64,000 nucleotides of DNA, taken from NCBI RefSeq assembly GCF_016892765.1, contig NZ_JAFEMD010000006.1, forward strand, positions 1-64,000, in the 5' to 3' direction. Each line of letters starts with the position of its first letter. Within the stretch, counting starts at the first letter, position 1. The position numbers and the translations under genes are program-made. The notes below the pieces were generated by a model. It saw nothing but the letters and a program-made list of their open reading frames with translations, ran no database searches and was not told the origin of the DNA. This document shows, piece by piece, positions 36,793 to 45,748 of this stretch. The stretch is from Microvirga arvi (lineage in GTDB: Bacteria; Pseudomonadota; Alphaproteobacteria; Rhizobiales; Beijerinckiaceae).

Positions 36793-38184
36793 GTGCAATT
36801 CAAGGAAACGGAAACCCAATTTGCGGTCCTGGCGGAATCCCTCCCTCAACTGGTCTGGTCAGCGCGCCCCGATGGATCCATCGATTATGTGAATCGCCGC
36901 TGGCGTGAGTTCACGGGCCTCTCGGGAGAGCAGTTCCTGGGGATCGGCTGGGAGGCTGCCATCCATCCGGATGACCTGCCCCAGGTTCGGGACCACTGGC
37001 ATCGTTCCCTTGAATCCGGACACGCCTATGAATGGGAGTACCGGCTCAGGAACGCCGTGGGGGAATACGAATGGTTCCTCAGCCGGGCTATTCCGATACA
37101 GGATCTCACCGGCAGGATCACTCGCTGGTTCGGCACGAGCACCAATATCGATGAGCAGAAGAAGACCGAGGACGCCGTCCGGATGCTCGAGAGCCAATAC
37201 CGCCTGGCTCTTGACGCGGCCCGCCTTGGAACCTGGCAGATCGATCTGGAAAAGCGCCGGATCACCTGGGACGAGGGAAGCTGCGCCCTCTACCACATTC
37301 CTCATGACGGGTTATACAGCCTCACCCTCGACGAGGCCTTGGACATGGTTCATCCTGAGGACCGGGAGGAGATGCAGGCGCGGATTGCCGCCGCAGCATC
37401 CCCCGAATCGGATGGCAAGTACGACAGTCAGTACCGGGCCATTCTTCCAGACGGGAAGCTCCACTGGTTTCGCTCTCATGGGCAGGTCCGTCACGTGAAT
37501 GAGGGCGGCGAACGCCGTGCCGTCAGCCTGTATGGGGTGATCAGCGACATCACCGAGCATCACGCGCTGGAGGAGGCGCAGAAGCTCCTGACCCGGGAGC
37601 TCAATCATCGCGTGAAGAACCTGTTTGCCATCGCAAACGGCATGGTCTCGATGACGGCCCGTACCGCCAAGGATCCCAAGGATATGGCCACAGCCCTGCG
37701 GGGCCGCCTGAGTGCCCTGTCGCGGGCTCACGAGCTGGTGCAGCCGGTCTCGGCGGCGGGAACAGACTCCGGCCACGATGTCGAGTTCGCCCGCCTGATC
37801 GAGGCCGTCCTTGAACCCTACAGGCAGTCCAGTCAGAACAGGATCGTCATTGAAGGCCCCAGCGTTGCTGTCGGCTCCAACACGACGACGAGCCTTGCGC
37901 TGGTTCTGCATGAGCTCGCGACTAACGCCGCCAAATATGGGTGTCTCTCTTGTGCCGAGGGTGAGCTCACCATCCGATGGATCCTAGACGACGAGAACGT
38001 GGACCTCCTCTGGACCGAAAGCGGCGGACCAACAATCGACGGCCCTCCCACATTCGAAGGCTTTGGCAGCCAGCTGTCCCAGAGGAGCATCGCCGGGCAG
38101 CTCGGAGGCACCCTGGAGCGCGAATGGCGGCCGGAGGGCTTGCGCGTTCACATGATCCTTCCCCTCAGCCGTTTGACCGTCTGA
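36793..38184 (+). CDS. PAS-HWE family sensor histidine kinase
   Basis: A 463-aa soluble kinase using GTG with TGGGAG 6 nt upstream. Two PAS domains (about 10-122 with SLPQLVWSARPDG, and 135-255 with GTWQIDLEKRR) precede an HWE core: phospho-His272 in RELNHRVKNLFAIA, VLHELATNAAKYG and the diagnostic W-x-E in LLWTESGGP. HWE kinases in this order often phosphorylate PhyR-type general-stress regulators. No response regulator is adjacent. The cobP gene follows after 5 bp. Confidence 0.92.
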   Translation: MQFKETETQFAVLAESLPQLVWSARPDGSIDYVNRRWREFTGLSGEQFLGIGWEAAIHPDDLPQVRDHWHRSLESGHAYEWEYRLRNAVGEYEWFLSRAIPIQDLTGRITRWFGTSTNIDEQKKTEDAVRMLESQYRLALDAARLGTWQIDLEKRRITWDEGSCALYHIPHDGLYSLTLDEALDMVHPEDREEMQARIAAAASPESDGKYDSQYRAILPDGKLHWFRSHGQVRHVNEGGERRAVSLYGVISDITEHHALEEAQKLLTRELNHRVKNLFAIANGMVSMTARTAKDPKDMATALRGRLSALSRAHELVQPVSAAGTDSGHDVEFARLIEAVLEPYRQSSQNRIVIEGPSVAVGSNTTTSLALVLHELATNAAKYGCLSCAEGELTIRWILDDENVDLLWTESGGPTIDGPPTFEGFGSQLSQRSIAGQLGGTLEREWRPEGLRVHMILPLSRLTV

Positions 38185-38189
38185 CCGCC

Positions 38190-38735
38190 GTGCCCGCGTA
38201 TCGCCGCATCCTCGTTTTGGGCGGAGCGCGCTCGGGAAAGAGCCGGTTTGCCCTGCAGCTTGCCGAGCAGGCCTGCCCGAAAAGGACCTATATTGCGACG
38301 GCCCAGGCCTTTGATGACGAGATGCGCGATCGCATCGCCCTTCACCGGCTGGAGCGTGACAGCTCCTGGCAGACAGTGGACGCTCCCTGGGAGCTTGCGC
38401 AGGCGATCCAGGCCCAAACGGGTCCGGGGAAGGTGGTGCTCGTCGATTGCCTGACCCTTTGGCTCTCCAACCTCGTTCTCGCCGAGCGCGCCCCGCAACC
38501 CGAGACCGATCGGCTGATCCATGCGGTTTGCGAGGCCCAAGGTCCCCTCATCCTGGTCTCGAATGAGGTCGGGCAAGGGATCGTGCCGTCGACCCCCCTC
38601 GGGCGGTCCTTTCGTGACGAGCAGGGCCGCCTGAACCAGCGGATGGCTGAGGCCTGCGATGCGGTGATCTTCGTGGCGGCAGGCTGTCCGATCCTCATGA
38701 AGCCCACCCCTCCCCTCGATCTGAAACTGGCCTGA
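38190..38735 (+). CDS. cobP: Adenosylcobinamide kinase / adenosylcobinamide-phosphate guanylyltransferase
   Basis: A 181-aa CobU/CobP protein with the P-loop GGARSGKS, RTYIATAQAFDDEM, LVDCLTLWLSNL and VSNEVGQGIVP. It phosphorylates and guanylylates the cobinamide side chain for nucleotide-loop assembly of B12. A GTG start is used. It is placed directly behind the HWE kinase gene, with the BtuF-like gene convergent 11 bp away, so corrinoid genes cluster here. Confidence 0.95.
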   Translation: MPAYRRILVLGGARSGKSRFALQLAEQACPKRTYIATAQAFDDEMRDRIALHRLERDSSWQTVDAPWELAQAIQAQTGPGKVVLVDCLTLWLSNLVLAERAPQPETDRLIHAVCEAQGPLILVSNEVGQGIVPSTPLGRSFRDEQGRLNQRMAEACDAVIFVAAGCPILMKPTPPLDLKLA

Positions 38736-38746
38736 GCTGAGCCCTC

Positions 38747-39604
38747 TCAGCGCAGCTTGGCCTTCGCCTCGGCGCTCAAGGCCTCGATCATGGCAGGCGT
38801 CGAGGGACCTCCACAGATCGTCAGTCGGCCCGAAACGGCAAGGCGTCGCCCGGGAGGTACGGCCGCTGCCAGAGCCGGGTGGGCGAACAGCGCTGTGCCG
38901 TTGTCGACCACCTGCTGTGACCCCGCATCGACGAGCATGACATCCGGTGGCGACGTGACGATCGCCTCCAGCCGCGCAACACCTCCGGCGTTCAATCCAA
39001 GGGCCTCCTGATGCAGCGTGAAACCCAGCTGCATCAACACTTCGCTTAAGAGTGAACGGGCGGCGGCAACCCAGCCGCCCCGTTCATAGACCAGGACGGT
39101 GGGCCCGCCCGGCGCGGTTCCCCTTGCCACCTCCAGCGCCGCATCGATCCGGGCGATGAGGGCCTCGCCGCGATCCGGATGGCCGAGCTTCGCGGCAAGG
39201 GTTCGGATCTGCGCGCGATCCTCGGCCAAACCCGACCAGGGGCCGAGTTGGAGGACATCCAAGCCCTGCCGCCTGAGGAGAGCTACCTGTCCCTGCTGGC
39301 CGTAGGTGCCGGTCAGGACAAGGTCGGGCCTGCTGAAAAGCACGCTCTCGGCCCGACCGTCGTTCAGAGGCAGGCCTTCGGCCAGCTTTGCCATGAAGGA
39401 AATCGAGGAATCACGGGCAAGCCGGCTCAAGGAAGCGATCTGGGCGCGATCTGCCAGAGCCAGGAGCAACTGATCCGCGCAGAGGTTGAGGGAGGCAACC
39501 TGCCGTGGCCTCGGCTGAGCTACAGCGGCAGAGACCCCAAACAGGCAGCCGATCAGAACGGCCAGTCTGACACCGCGGCTATGGAGAGCCATTGAAATCA
39601 TCAC
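38747..39604 (-). CDS. BtuF-like periplasmic corrinoid-binding protein
   Basis: About 285 aa with a Sec signal peptide (LAVLIGCLFGVSAAVAQ). The mature part is a cluster-A/helical-backbone binding protein of the BtuF/FecB type: RQVASLNLCADQLLLALAD, PDLVLTGTYG, LQLGPWSG and PPDVMLVDAG. Neighbouring cobP makes vitamin B12 or cobinamide the likely ligand; a siderophore is possible. No permease or ATPase gene is adjacent, and no cobalamin riboswitch was found upstream. Start may be one of several closely spaced Met codons. Confidence 0.75.
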   Translation of the reverse strand: MMISMALHSRGVRLAVLIGCLFGVSAAVAQPRPRQVASLNLCADQLLLALADRAQIASLSRLARDSSISFMAKLAEGLPLNDGRAESVLFSRPDLVLTGTYGQQGQVALLRRQGLDVLQLGPWSGLAEDRAQIRTLAAKLGHPDRGEALIARIDAALEVARGTAPGGPTVLVYERGGWVAAARSLLSEVLMQLGFTLHQEALGLNAGGVARLEAIVTSPPDVMLVDAGSQQVVDNGTALFAHPALAAAVPPGRRLAVSGRLTICGGPSTPAMIEALSAEAKAKLR

Positions 39605-39967
39605 GCGACACCATTGAGCGCCTGTTTGCTTAAGGCTGCGGCCTTACAGACCAAAGCAGGCTGCTCCACCTCATGACAAGCTGAGCAATTTCCTAAGTGC
39701 GGCCTAATGACCCACACGATCTAGATGATCTTCCACTTCAGGAACGTTTTCGCGCCAGTATTCCTTCGAAAGCCAAAGACTTTTCGAAGATTATCCCCTG
39801 CGTACGGATAGTTGCAAATGGTCGCAGATGGGAACAAAGTCCAAATCAACCGTCAAGCTGACCCATTCTGGACATATCTGACACGCACATACTCACTCTC
39901 TTGAACGAAGAACAACCGCAAACCTGTCCAGGCAGTGAAGCGGCGCATTTCTAGGGGGCTTCTTCAT
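39605..39967. other. Divergent promoter region
   Basis: This region must carry promoters for both the BtuF-like gene and the transglycosylase-like gene. It is locally A/T-rich and contains an inverted motif CGAAAGCC-AAAGACTTTTCG near 39769. No riboswitch or operator was identified with confidence. Confidence 0.4.
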
Positions 39968-41140
39968 ATGCAGATCGCTCTGACGGCGTCGTGCGACGCA
40001 TGCCAGCAAACGGCCATTTGCCTTGACTGTGAAAAGCAGAGCAGGTTTCGGTTGCGCCGCACAACATCGCAGAAGCGTTCAGCCCTTCAGGGTGGCTACA
40101 CCCTGCTGAACCTGACCAAAATTCTCGGTCTCGGCGCCTGCATCACGTTCGCCATCTGCCCGGCTGTCACGTCCCAGGCCGCTTCGGCTGCAGAGTCCCA
40201 AACGAACCTCCCGGCGGCTTTCGATGCAGGGGAGAAAGCCATCAAGGTTCCCGCTCCTTTCACCGTCACTGCAAGCGACCCTGCTCCGGCCGATCCGCTC
40301 GAAGCCATCGTTCCGATTGAATCAGCGGAGCCTAACCAAGCCGAACTCCAGAAGCAGATCATCCTGTCGCTCCCCCTCACCAATCCTCCGGTTTCGGAAG
40401 GAAGCGAGAATGCTGAGCCCATCTCCCGGGAGCTCACGGAGTACATGGAATTCGAGGAGATGCGCGTTCCCGTCTGGATCGTGGACACGATCCTGCGTGC
40501 CTCGAAGCTGACCGGCGCCGATCCCGTCTACATGATGGCCCTTGCCGATAAGGAATCGAGCTTCCTGCCCGGCAACAAGGCCTCGACCTCCTCTGCAGTC
40601 GGCTTGTTCCAGTTCATTACGAGCACATGGCTCGAGGTCGTCCGCTCCTTCGGGCCTGTTCATGGCCTGCATGCCGAGGCCCAGGCGATCGAGCGCACCG
40701 ACGGCAAGTTGGCCATAGCGGACGAGACGATGCGCGAGCACATCCTCGGGCTGCGCCGGAATCCATACATCTCCGCTCTGATGGCAGCTGAAATGATGAA
40801 GCGCGATAAGGCGAAGATCGAAGCACGGCTCGGCCGCAAGCTCAGCCGCTCGGAGTTCTATATGTCCCACTTCCTCGGTGTGGACAGCGCGAGCAAGTTC
40901 ATCGCCCTGGTGGACGATACACCCAAGAAGAGCGCGCCCGATGCCTTCCCGGCCGCGGCGAAGTCGAACAAGTCCCTGTTCTTCACCAAGGACGGCAAGA
41001 AGACCCGCCAGCTCAGCGTGGCGGAGGTTTACGGCAAGATCGATGGCATGATCGACAAGCGCCTCAACCGCTATGGGGATGTCTCGACCCGCGTGGCTGC
41101 GGACACGTCCTTCTGGCCCGCCTCTTCAGCCAACCCTTGA
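39968..41140 (+). CDS. Lytic-transglycosylase-like (SLT domain) membrane-anchored protein
   Basis: 390 aa from the ATG at 39968 (AGGGGG upstream; a GTG at 39935 in the same frame is an alternative). The N-terminal 45 residues contain two Cys pairs (SCDACQQTAICLDC), then a hydrophobic segment (LLNLTKILGLGACITFAIC), a Pro/Ala-rich linker and an SLT-type domain with ALADKESSF (catalytic Glu) and SAVGLFQFITSTWLEV. The enzyme family cleaves peptidoglycan. A cytoplasmic zinc-knuckle-like head on such a protein is unusual. The 3' end overlaps the convergent MFS gene by 70 bp. Confidence 0.75.
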   Translation: MQIALTASCDACQQTAICLDCEKQSRFRLRRTTSQKRSALQGGYTLLNLTKILGLGACITFAICPAVTSQAASAAESQTNLPAAFDAGEKAIKVPAPFTVTASDPAPADPLEAIVPIESAEPNQAELQKQIILSLPLTNPPVSEGSENAEPISRELTEYMEFEEMRVPVWIVDTILRASKLTGADPVYMMALADKESSFLPGNKASTSSAVGLFQFITSTWLEVVRSFGPVHGLHAEAQAIERTDGKLAIADETMREHILGLRRNPYISALMAAEMMKRDKAKIEARLGRKLSRSEFYMSHFLGVDSASKFIALVDDTPKKSAPDAFPAAAKSNKSLFFTKDGKKTRQLSVAEVYGKIDGMIDKRLNRYGDVSTRVAADTSFWPASSANP

Positions 41141-42375
41141 TCCTGATCGGGACCGACCTCGGCGCGGGGCGTCAAGCCTGCCGAGGCGGAGCTGCTGGGT
41201 GCTATATCGGCAAAGCCGCCCTTGGCGGGCGTACGCTGCACCCTGATGATCCGCACCGCGATGAAGACGGCAAGCCCCAGTGAAGCCAGGGCCGAATAGA
41301 TGAAAAGACCCTGGGGTCCCAAGACTTCCATGGCCGCGGCGCCCAGCAGCGGGCCGATGGTCACCCCGGTCGCCCAGGAGAACAGCAGAGTGCCGACCGT
41401 GGACACGATCTGTCCGGGCTCCACGATATCGCAGGCATGGGCCACGCACACCGAATAGATGCAGAGAGCCAATCCGCCCCAGGCCGCGAAGGACCAAAGG
41501 ATCAGCAGGCTCGCCCCCTGCGCGCTCGCCCAAAGGATCACGAGAGACACAAGGCTCGCGCCGGCGGCCAATCCTGCGATCACGTAACGCCGGTCGGCAC
41601 GGTCGGACAGCCATCCGAGAGGCCATTGCATGGCGAGGCTCCCGGCCTGCAATGCGAACAGCAGGGCCGCAGCCTGATCCTGGCTCAAACCGATGCTGAC
41701 GCCGAAGACCGGCGTGATCGCGACCACCGGACCGTTGACGAGGCCGACCACGAAAGCCCCGATCACGGCGGAGGGCGCCGTGGAGAACAGCTTTTTCACC
41801 TCGATCCGCACGCCTTGGGGGGCATTCGGCTCTTTCGTGGTGGTTGCCGCGATGGGAAGCAGCGAGAGCGTGATCAAAGCGCTCACCGCCATGAACAATC
41901 CGTCGGTCCGGATATTGCCCAGGCTGATCCCGAGCGGAGACAGCATCAGGGCGACCTTGGTGCAGATCATGTAGATGGAAAGGATCCGTCCGCGATGGCT
42001 CGACGTCGCGCGGGCGCTGATCCAGCCGTCGGTGACGGTGAAGATGCAGGCGAGCGTGACGCCCGTCAGTCCGCGCAGCAGGATCCAGGCCAGAGTCGAA
42101 TGAGCCTGGGTCATGGTCAGAATCAGGACGGAGACCATGGCCGCAAGGCTGGCGAAGGCCCTGATGTAACCCACGTGACGGATGAAGCTCGGGGCGAGAA
42201 AGCAGCCTGTCGAGAAGCCCACTCCATAGGCTGCGGCCACAATACCGATGGATGCGACGGAGATCCCCTCCGCCTGCATGCGAAGAGGCATCAAGGCCTG
42301 CAGCAGGCCGTTGCCGGCCTGGAGCAAGGTCGTGGCAGCAGTGATGGTCCAGATCAGAGCAAGAGAGGAGTTCAC
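41071..42375 (-). CDS. MFS transporter (YcaD-like)
   Basis: A 434-aa major facilitator with twelve predicted helices, WISARATSSHRGRILSIYM in the conserved helix 4-5 segment, a central loop after helix 6 and GWLSDRADRRYV between helices 8 and 9. It resembles YcaD-type putative drug or metabolite exporters; the substrate is unknown. A GTG start is used. The hydrophilic C-terminal tail is the part that overlaps the opposite-strand transglycosylase gene. Confidence 0.85.
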   Translation of the reverse strand: MNSSLALIWTITAATTLLQAGNGLLQALMPLRMQAEGISVASIGIVAAAYGVGFSTGCFLAPSFIRHVGYIRAFASLAAMVSVLILTMTQAHSTLAWILLRGLTGVTLACIFTVTDGWISARATSSHRGRILSIYMICTKVALMLSPLGISLGNIRTDGLFMAVSALITLSLLPIAATTTKEPNAPQGVRIEVKKLFSTAPSAVIGAFVVGLVNGPVVAITPVFGVSIGLSQDQAAALLFALQAGSLAMQWPLGWLSDRADRRYVIAGLAAGASLVSLVILWASAQGASLLILWSFAAWGGLALCIYSVCVAHACDIVEPGQIVSTVGTLLFSWATGVTIGPLLGAAAMEVLGPQGLFIYSALASLGLAVFIAVRIIRVQRTPAKGGFADIAPSSSASAGLTPRAEVGPDQDQGLAEEAGQKDVSAATRVETSP

Positions 42376-42532
42376 AATCGAATCGGTGATGCGGGGCGGC
42401 GGGCGCGAAGCTCAGCAAGATAGAGAGCAGGCGCTGCCCAAGATCAAGAGTCGATCTGAATCGTATCGATGTTCTTCGGTTGCCGGCATGCCCGGCAGCG
42501 GACCGGGCATACTTGCAGATGCGCTCGGAACC

Positions 42533-42763
42533 TTACCAGTCCGAGCGGTCCTTCTGGAAGGTGGCGAACAAATAGAAGCCGTTGAAGCGAACGCCTTCCA
42601 TAGCGGCTTTCCGGTCGAAGCCGAGAGGGGCGTCCTGCCCCTGAACCCGCCCACCGAACTTCCAATGGGGTTCAACGACGAATGGGGGGACCGTGCGCTC
42701 TTCCGGCACTGCGCAGACGAGCCCGTCCGGCTTTGTACTACGGAACAGATTATAGGCGTACAT
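42533..42763 (-). CDS. Conserved hypothetical small protein
   Basis: A 76-aa protein starting MYAYNLFRSTKPDGLVCAVP, with GGAG 6 nt before the chosen ATG; another ATG lies four codons upstream. Aromatic-rich, with PPFVVEPHWKFGG and FDRKAAMEGVRFNGFYLF. It reads like a genuine conserved short protein of Hyphomicrobiales, function unknown. A short hairpin (TGCCCGG with CCGGGCA, 42488-42508) lies downstream. Confidence 0.7.
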   Translation of the reverse strand: MYAYNLFRSTKPDGLVCAVPEERTVPPFVVEPHWKFGGRVQGQDAPLGFDRKAAMEGVRFNGFYLFATFQKDRSDW

Positions 42764-42953
42764 GTCCTGCTCCATCTCTTATCGCGACGAATCGCATCCT
42801 GCCGGAGAAGAATGACAGGAGTGTGATATTGCAGCGCAACATTACTAGAATTTCTTCTTTTTCGGTATGGAATGGAAGTGGCGCAAAGGGATGATCCTTT
42901 GTTAGGCTTCCTCCACCCTATCGGGATAAGCAGAAAAAGAGGGAGCACACCGC

Positions 42954-44708
42954 ATGATCATCCAGAGCACCCTTCGTAGAAGCTTCATAGGACTCGGCCT
43001 CTTGGCCGCCCTTCCCCTTTCGCTGCCGGCCTTTGCCCAAGCGGTGGCTCCTTCGCCTGAAGCTCCCACGGGACGTACGCTCAAGCCTGTCGCTTCTGCA
43101 ACGAAGGACATGGTTGCCGCAGCCAATCCCCTGGCAGCGCAGGCAGGCCGGGAGATTCTTGCGGCAGGGGGCAGCGCCGTCGATGCGGCCATCGCCGTCC
43201 AGCTGGTTCTCAACCTCGTGGAACCGCAGAGTTCGGGCATCGGCGGCGGCGCCTTCATGGTCTTTTGGGACGGCAAGACCATGACGACTCTCGACGGACG
43301 CGAAATCGCACCTGCCGCCGCCAAGCCCGAGCGCTTTCTCGGGCCCGACGGCAAGCCCATGAAGTTCTACGACGCCGTCGTGGGCGGCCGCTCGGTCGGC
43401 GTGCCGGGAACGCTGCGTCTGCTCGAAACGGCTCACAGGAACTGGGGTAAGCTGTCCTGGCAGCAGGTGATCGAACCCGCTGCGCGTCTGGCCGAAGCGG
43501 GCTTTGCCATCTCGCCTCGCCTGAACGGCCTGCTGACCCAGGAGAAGTATCTTCAAAACGATCCGGTCGCCCGCGCCACGTTCTACGAGGCTGATGGCAC
43601 CCCAAAGGCCGTCGGGACAGTGCTGAAGAACCCGGCCTTCGCAAAGACGCTGCGCACCGTCGCAGAAAAAGGCGCGGACGCGTTCTATACCGGCGAGATC
43701 GCCCAGGACATCGTGGCGACCGTGACCGGGCACCCGACAAATCCCGGCGACATGACCCTTGAGGACCTGAAGGGTTATAAGGTGCAGGAGCGCGAGGCCC
43801 TGTGCGGCAGCTATCGGACCTATCGGATCTGCGGCATGGGTCCGCCGAGTTCCGGCCAGGTGGCCGTGCAGCAGATCATGGGCGTTCTGGAAACCCAGGA
43901 CATGGCTTCGATGAAGCCGGGCCCCGATGCGGTGCATTGGATCGCGGAAGCAGGCCGCTTGGCCTATGCGGACCGGGCCCTCTTCCTGGCCGATCCGGCT
44001 TTCGTCAATGTGCCGGTCAAGGGCCTGACCGATCCGGGCTACATCAAGAGCCGCGCGGCCCTCGTCGATCCGAACAAATCCATGGGCAAGGCCAAGCCCG
44101 GCGACCCGCCGTTCCAGAAGACCTTCCTCTGGGGGCCGTCGGAGGGGATCGAATACGGCACGAGCCATATGTCCATCGTGGATCGCAACGGCAATGCCGT
44201 GTCGATGACGACCACGATCGAGGATGGGTTTGGGGCGCGGATCATGACGAAGAGCGGGTTCCTGCTCAATAACGAGCTGACGGACTTCTCCTTCGCCACG
44301 ACCGAGGACGGCAAGCCCGTCGCCAATCGCGTGGAAGCCGGCAAGCGCCCGCGCTCGTCCATGGCGCCGACCTTGGTGCTCGACGGCAGCGGCAAGCTTT
44401 ATGCGGTGGTGGGTTCGCCCGGCGGAAGCCTCATACCCAATTATGTGGCAAAGACCCTCGTGGGCATCCTGGACTGGAAGCTCGATCCCCAGGTGGCCGC
44501 CGATCTGCCCAATGTCGGCAGCCGCAACGGGCCGACCGAGCTCGAGGCCGGCACCGAATCCGAGGCCTGGAAGGCCGCGCTTGAGGCGAAGGGGCACGAG
44601 GTCAAGCTGATCGACCAGAACTCCGGCATCCACGCCATCGTGGCGACGCCGGCAGGGTTCGTCGGCGGCGCCGACAGCCGCCGCGAAGGCGTTGCCATCG
44701 GCAACTGA
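42954..44708 (+). CDS. ggt: Gamma-glutamyltransferase (periplasmic)
   Basis: A 584-aa precursor with a Sec signal peptide (GLLAALPLSLPAFAQA). Residues 60-400 form the large subunit (AANPLAAQAGREIL, GIGGGAFMVFW); autocleavage is expected before Thr403 in the TSHMSIVD segment, giving a small subunit with NNELTDFSF and PRSSMAPTLVLD. It splits glutathione and other gamma-glutamyl compounds and transfers the glutamyl group. GAGGGAG precedes the ATG. Confidence 0.95.
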   Translation: MIIQSTLRRSFIGLGLLAALPLSLPAFAQAVAPSPEAPTGRTLKPVASATKDMVAAANPLAAQAGREILAAGGSAVDAAIAVQLVLNLVEPQSSGIGGGAFMVFWDGKTMTTLDGREIAPAAAKPERFLGPDGKPMKFYDAVVGGRSVGVPGTLRLLETAHRNWGKLSWQQVIEPAARLAEAGFAISPRLNGLLTQEKYLQNDPVARATFYEADGTPKAVGTVLKNPAFAKTLRTVAEKGADAFYTGEIAQDIVATVTGHPTNPGDMTLEDLKGYKVQEREALCGSYRTYRICGMGPPSSGQVAVQQIMGVLETQDMASMKPGPDAVHWIAEAGRLAYADRALFLADPAFVNVPVKGLTDPGYIKSRAALVDPNKSMGKAKPGDPPFQKTFLWGPSEGIEYGTSHMSIVDRNGNAVSMTTTIEDGFGARIMTKSGFLLNNELTDFSFATTEDGKPVANRVEAGKRPRSSMAPTLVLDGSGKLYAVVGSPGGSLIPNYVAKTLVGILDWKLDPQVAADLPNVGSRNGPTELEAGTESEAWKAALEAKGHEVKLIDQNSGIHAIVATPAGFVGGADSRREGVAIGN

Positions 44709-44767
44709 TATCTCATTGGCAGCTCCTGTCAGAGAGCTGCTTTCAGATCGAAGAAGGTTGGAGTTCC

Positions 44768-45685
44768 ATGCGTATCATCGTCATCGGCAAGGAAGGGCAA
44801 GTGGCTCGCTCCCTCGCGGAGCGTGCGCGGGCTCACGGCGCACAGGCCGTGCTCGTCGGCCGCCCCAAGCTCGACCTTGCCGATCCATCGGGGATCGAGG
44901 ACGCCCTGATCGAAACCGGGGGCGACGTCATCGTGAATGCGGCCGCCTACACGGCTGTCGATCAGGCCGAGGCAGCCCCTGAGCTGGCCGAGGCCATCAA
45001 CGGGATCGGCGCGGGCGTCGTGGCCGGCACCGCGGCCGCCATGAACGTGCCCCTCATCCACCTGTCCACCGACTACGTCTTCGACGGCACCGCCGACCAC
45101 CCCTATCGTGAGGACGATCCCGTCGCGCCCCTGGGAGCCTACGGCGCCTCGAAGCTCCTGGGCGAGGAAGCGGTGGCGGCCGAGGCCGAGAACTACGCCA
45201 TCCTCCGGACGGCCTGGATCTACAGCCCGTTCGGCAAGAACTTCGTGAAGACGATGCTGCGCCTTGCCGGCGATCGCGACGAGATCGGCGTCGTCGCCGA
45301 CCAGTTCGGCTCGCCGACCAGCGCCCTGGACATCGCCGACGGCATCATCGCGGTCAGCCGCAACCTCCTGGAGAAACCAGAGGACAGGAACCTTCGCGGC
45401 CTGTTCCACATGGCGGGAACGGGCTTTGCCAGCTGGGCCGAGTTTGCCACCGAGATCTTCGCCCTGTCGGCACGGTTCGGCGGTCCTTCGGCACGGGTCC
45501 GGCTCATCGCCTCGGCCGATTACCCTACCCCGGCCAAGCGGCCGGCCAATTCCAGGCTCGACTGCACCAAGCTCAAGGAGAGGCATGACGTGGTTCTGCC
45601 GCCCTGGCGCACCTCCCTCGAGCCATGCGTGAAACGTCTCATCGAAGAGACCCGGAAAGAGGTCATCCGTGGAACTTTGGCCTAG
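44768..45685 (+). CDS. rfbD: dTDP-4-dehydrorhamnose reductase
   Basis: A 305-aa short-chain reductase: N-terminal IVIGKEGQVARSLAERA (family GxxGQ), NAAAYTAVDQAE, LSTDYVFDGTADHPYREDD, YGASKLLGE (the YxxxK pair) and DQFGSPTSALDIA. It makes dTDP-L-rhamnose for surface polysaccharide. The partner genes rfbABC are not nearby, which is less common. GGAG precedes the ATG. Confidence 0.92.
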   Translation: MRIIVIGKEGQVARSLAERARAHGAQAVLVGRPKLDLADPSGIEDALIETGGDVIVNAAAYTAVDQAEAAPELAEAINGIGAGVVAGTAAAMNVPLIHLSTDYVFDGTADHPYREDDPVAPLGAYGASKLLGEEAVAAEAENYAILRTAWIYSPFGKNFVKTMLRLAGDRDEIGVVADQFGSPTSALDIADGIIAVSRNLLEKPEDRNLRGLFHMAGTGFASWAEFATEIFALSARFGGPSARVRLIASADYPTPAKRPANSRLDCTKLKERHDVVLPPWRTSLEPCVKRLIEETRKEVIRGTLA

Positions 45686-45711
45686 AAGGAGCGATTTCCG
45701 CAAAAGAAGAC

Positions 45712-45735
45712 GGTTGTTCTTTATAAAGAACAACC
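45712..45735. promoter_or_regulatory. Perfect 24-bp palindrome before metZ
   Basis: The left half GGTTGTTCTTTA is followed immediately by its exact reverse complement TAAAGAACAACC. It ends 13 bp before the metZ start. No T tract follows, so it is more likely an operator for a dimeric regulator of sulfur-amino-acid genes than a terminator; as RNA it would form a 10-bp hairpin next to the ribosome binding site and could also limit translation. Confidence 0.65.
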
Positions 45736-45748
45736 CTAGGATCCCCCC

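Noticed and set aside
39735..39765. GGAAC near 39739 as a sigma-EcfG promoter for the transglycosylase-like gene
   Set aside because: No CGTT or GTT occurs at 15-17 bp spacing.
38140..39967. Cobalamin riboswitch upstream of cobP or the BtuF-like gene
   Set aside because: No B12-box motif was found on either strand in the available upstream sequence.
42918..44633. 571-aa minus-strand frame
   Set aside because: Lies antisense to the clearly recognised ggt gene.
45686..45748. SAM-II riboswitch before metZ
   Set aside because: The 63-nt gap is dominated by a simple perfect palindrome; the SAM-II pseudoknot pattern was not seen.
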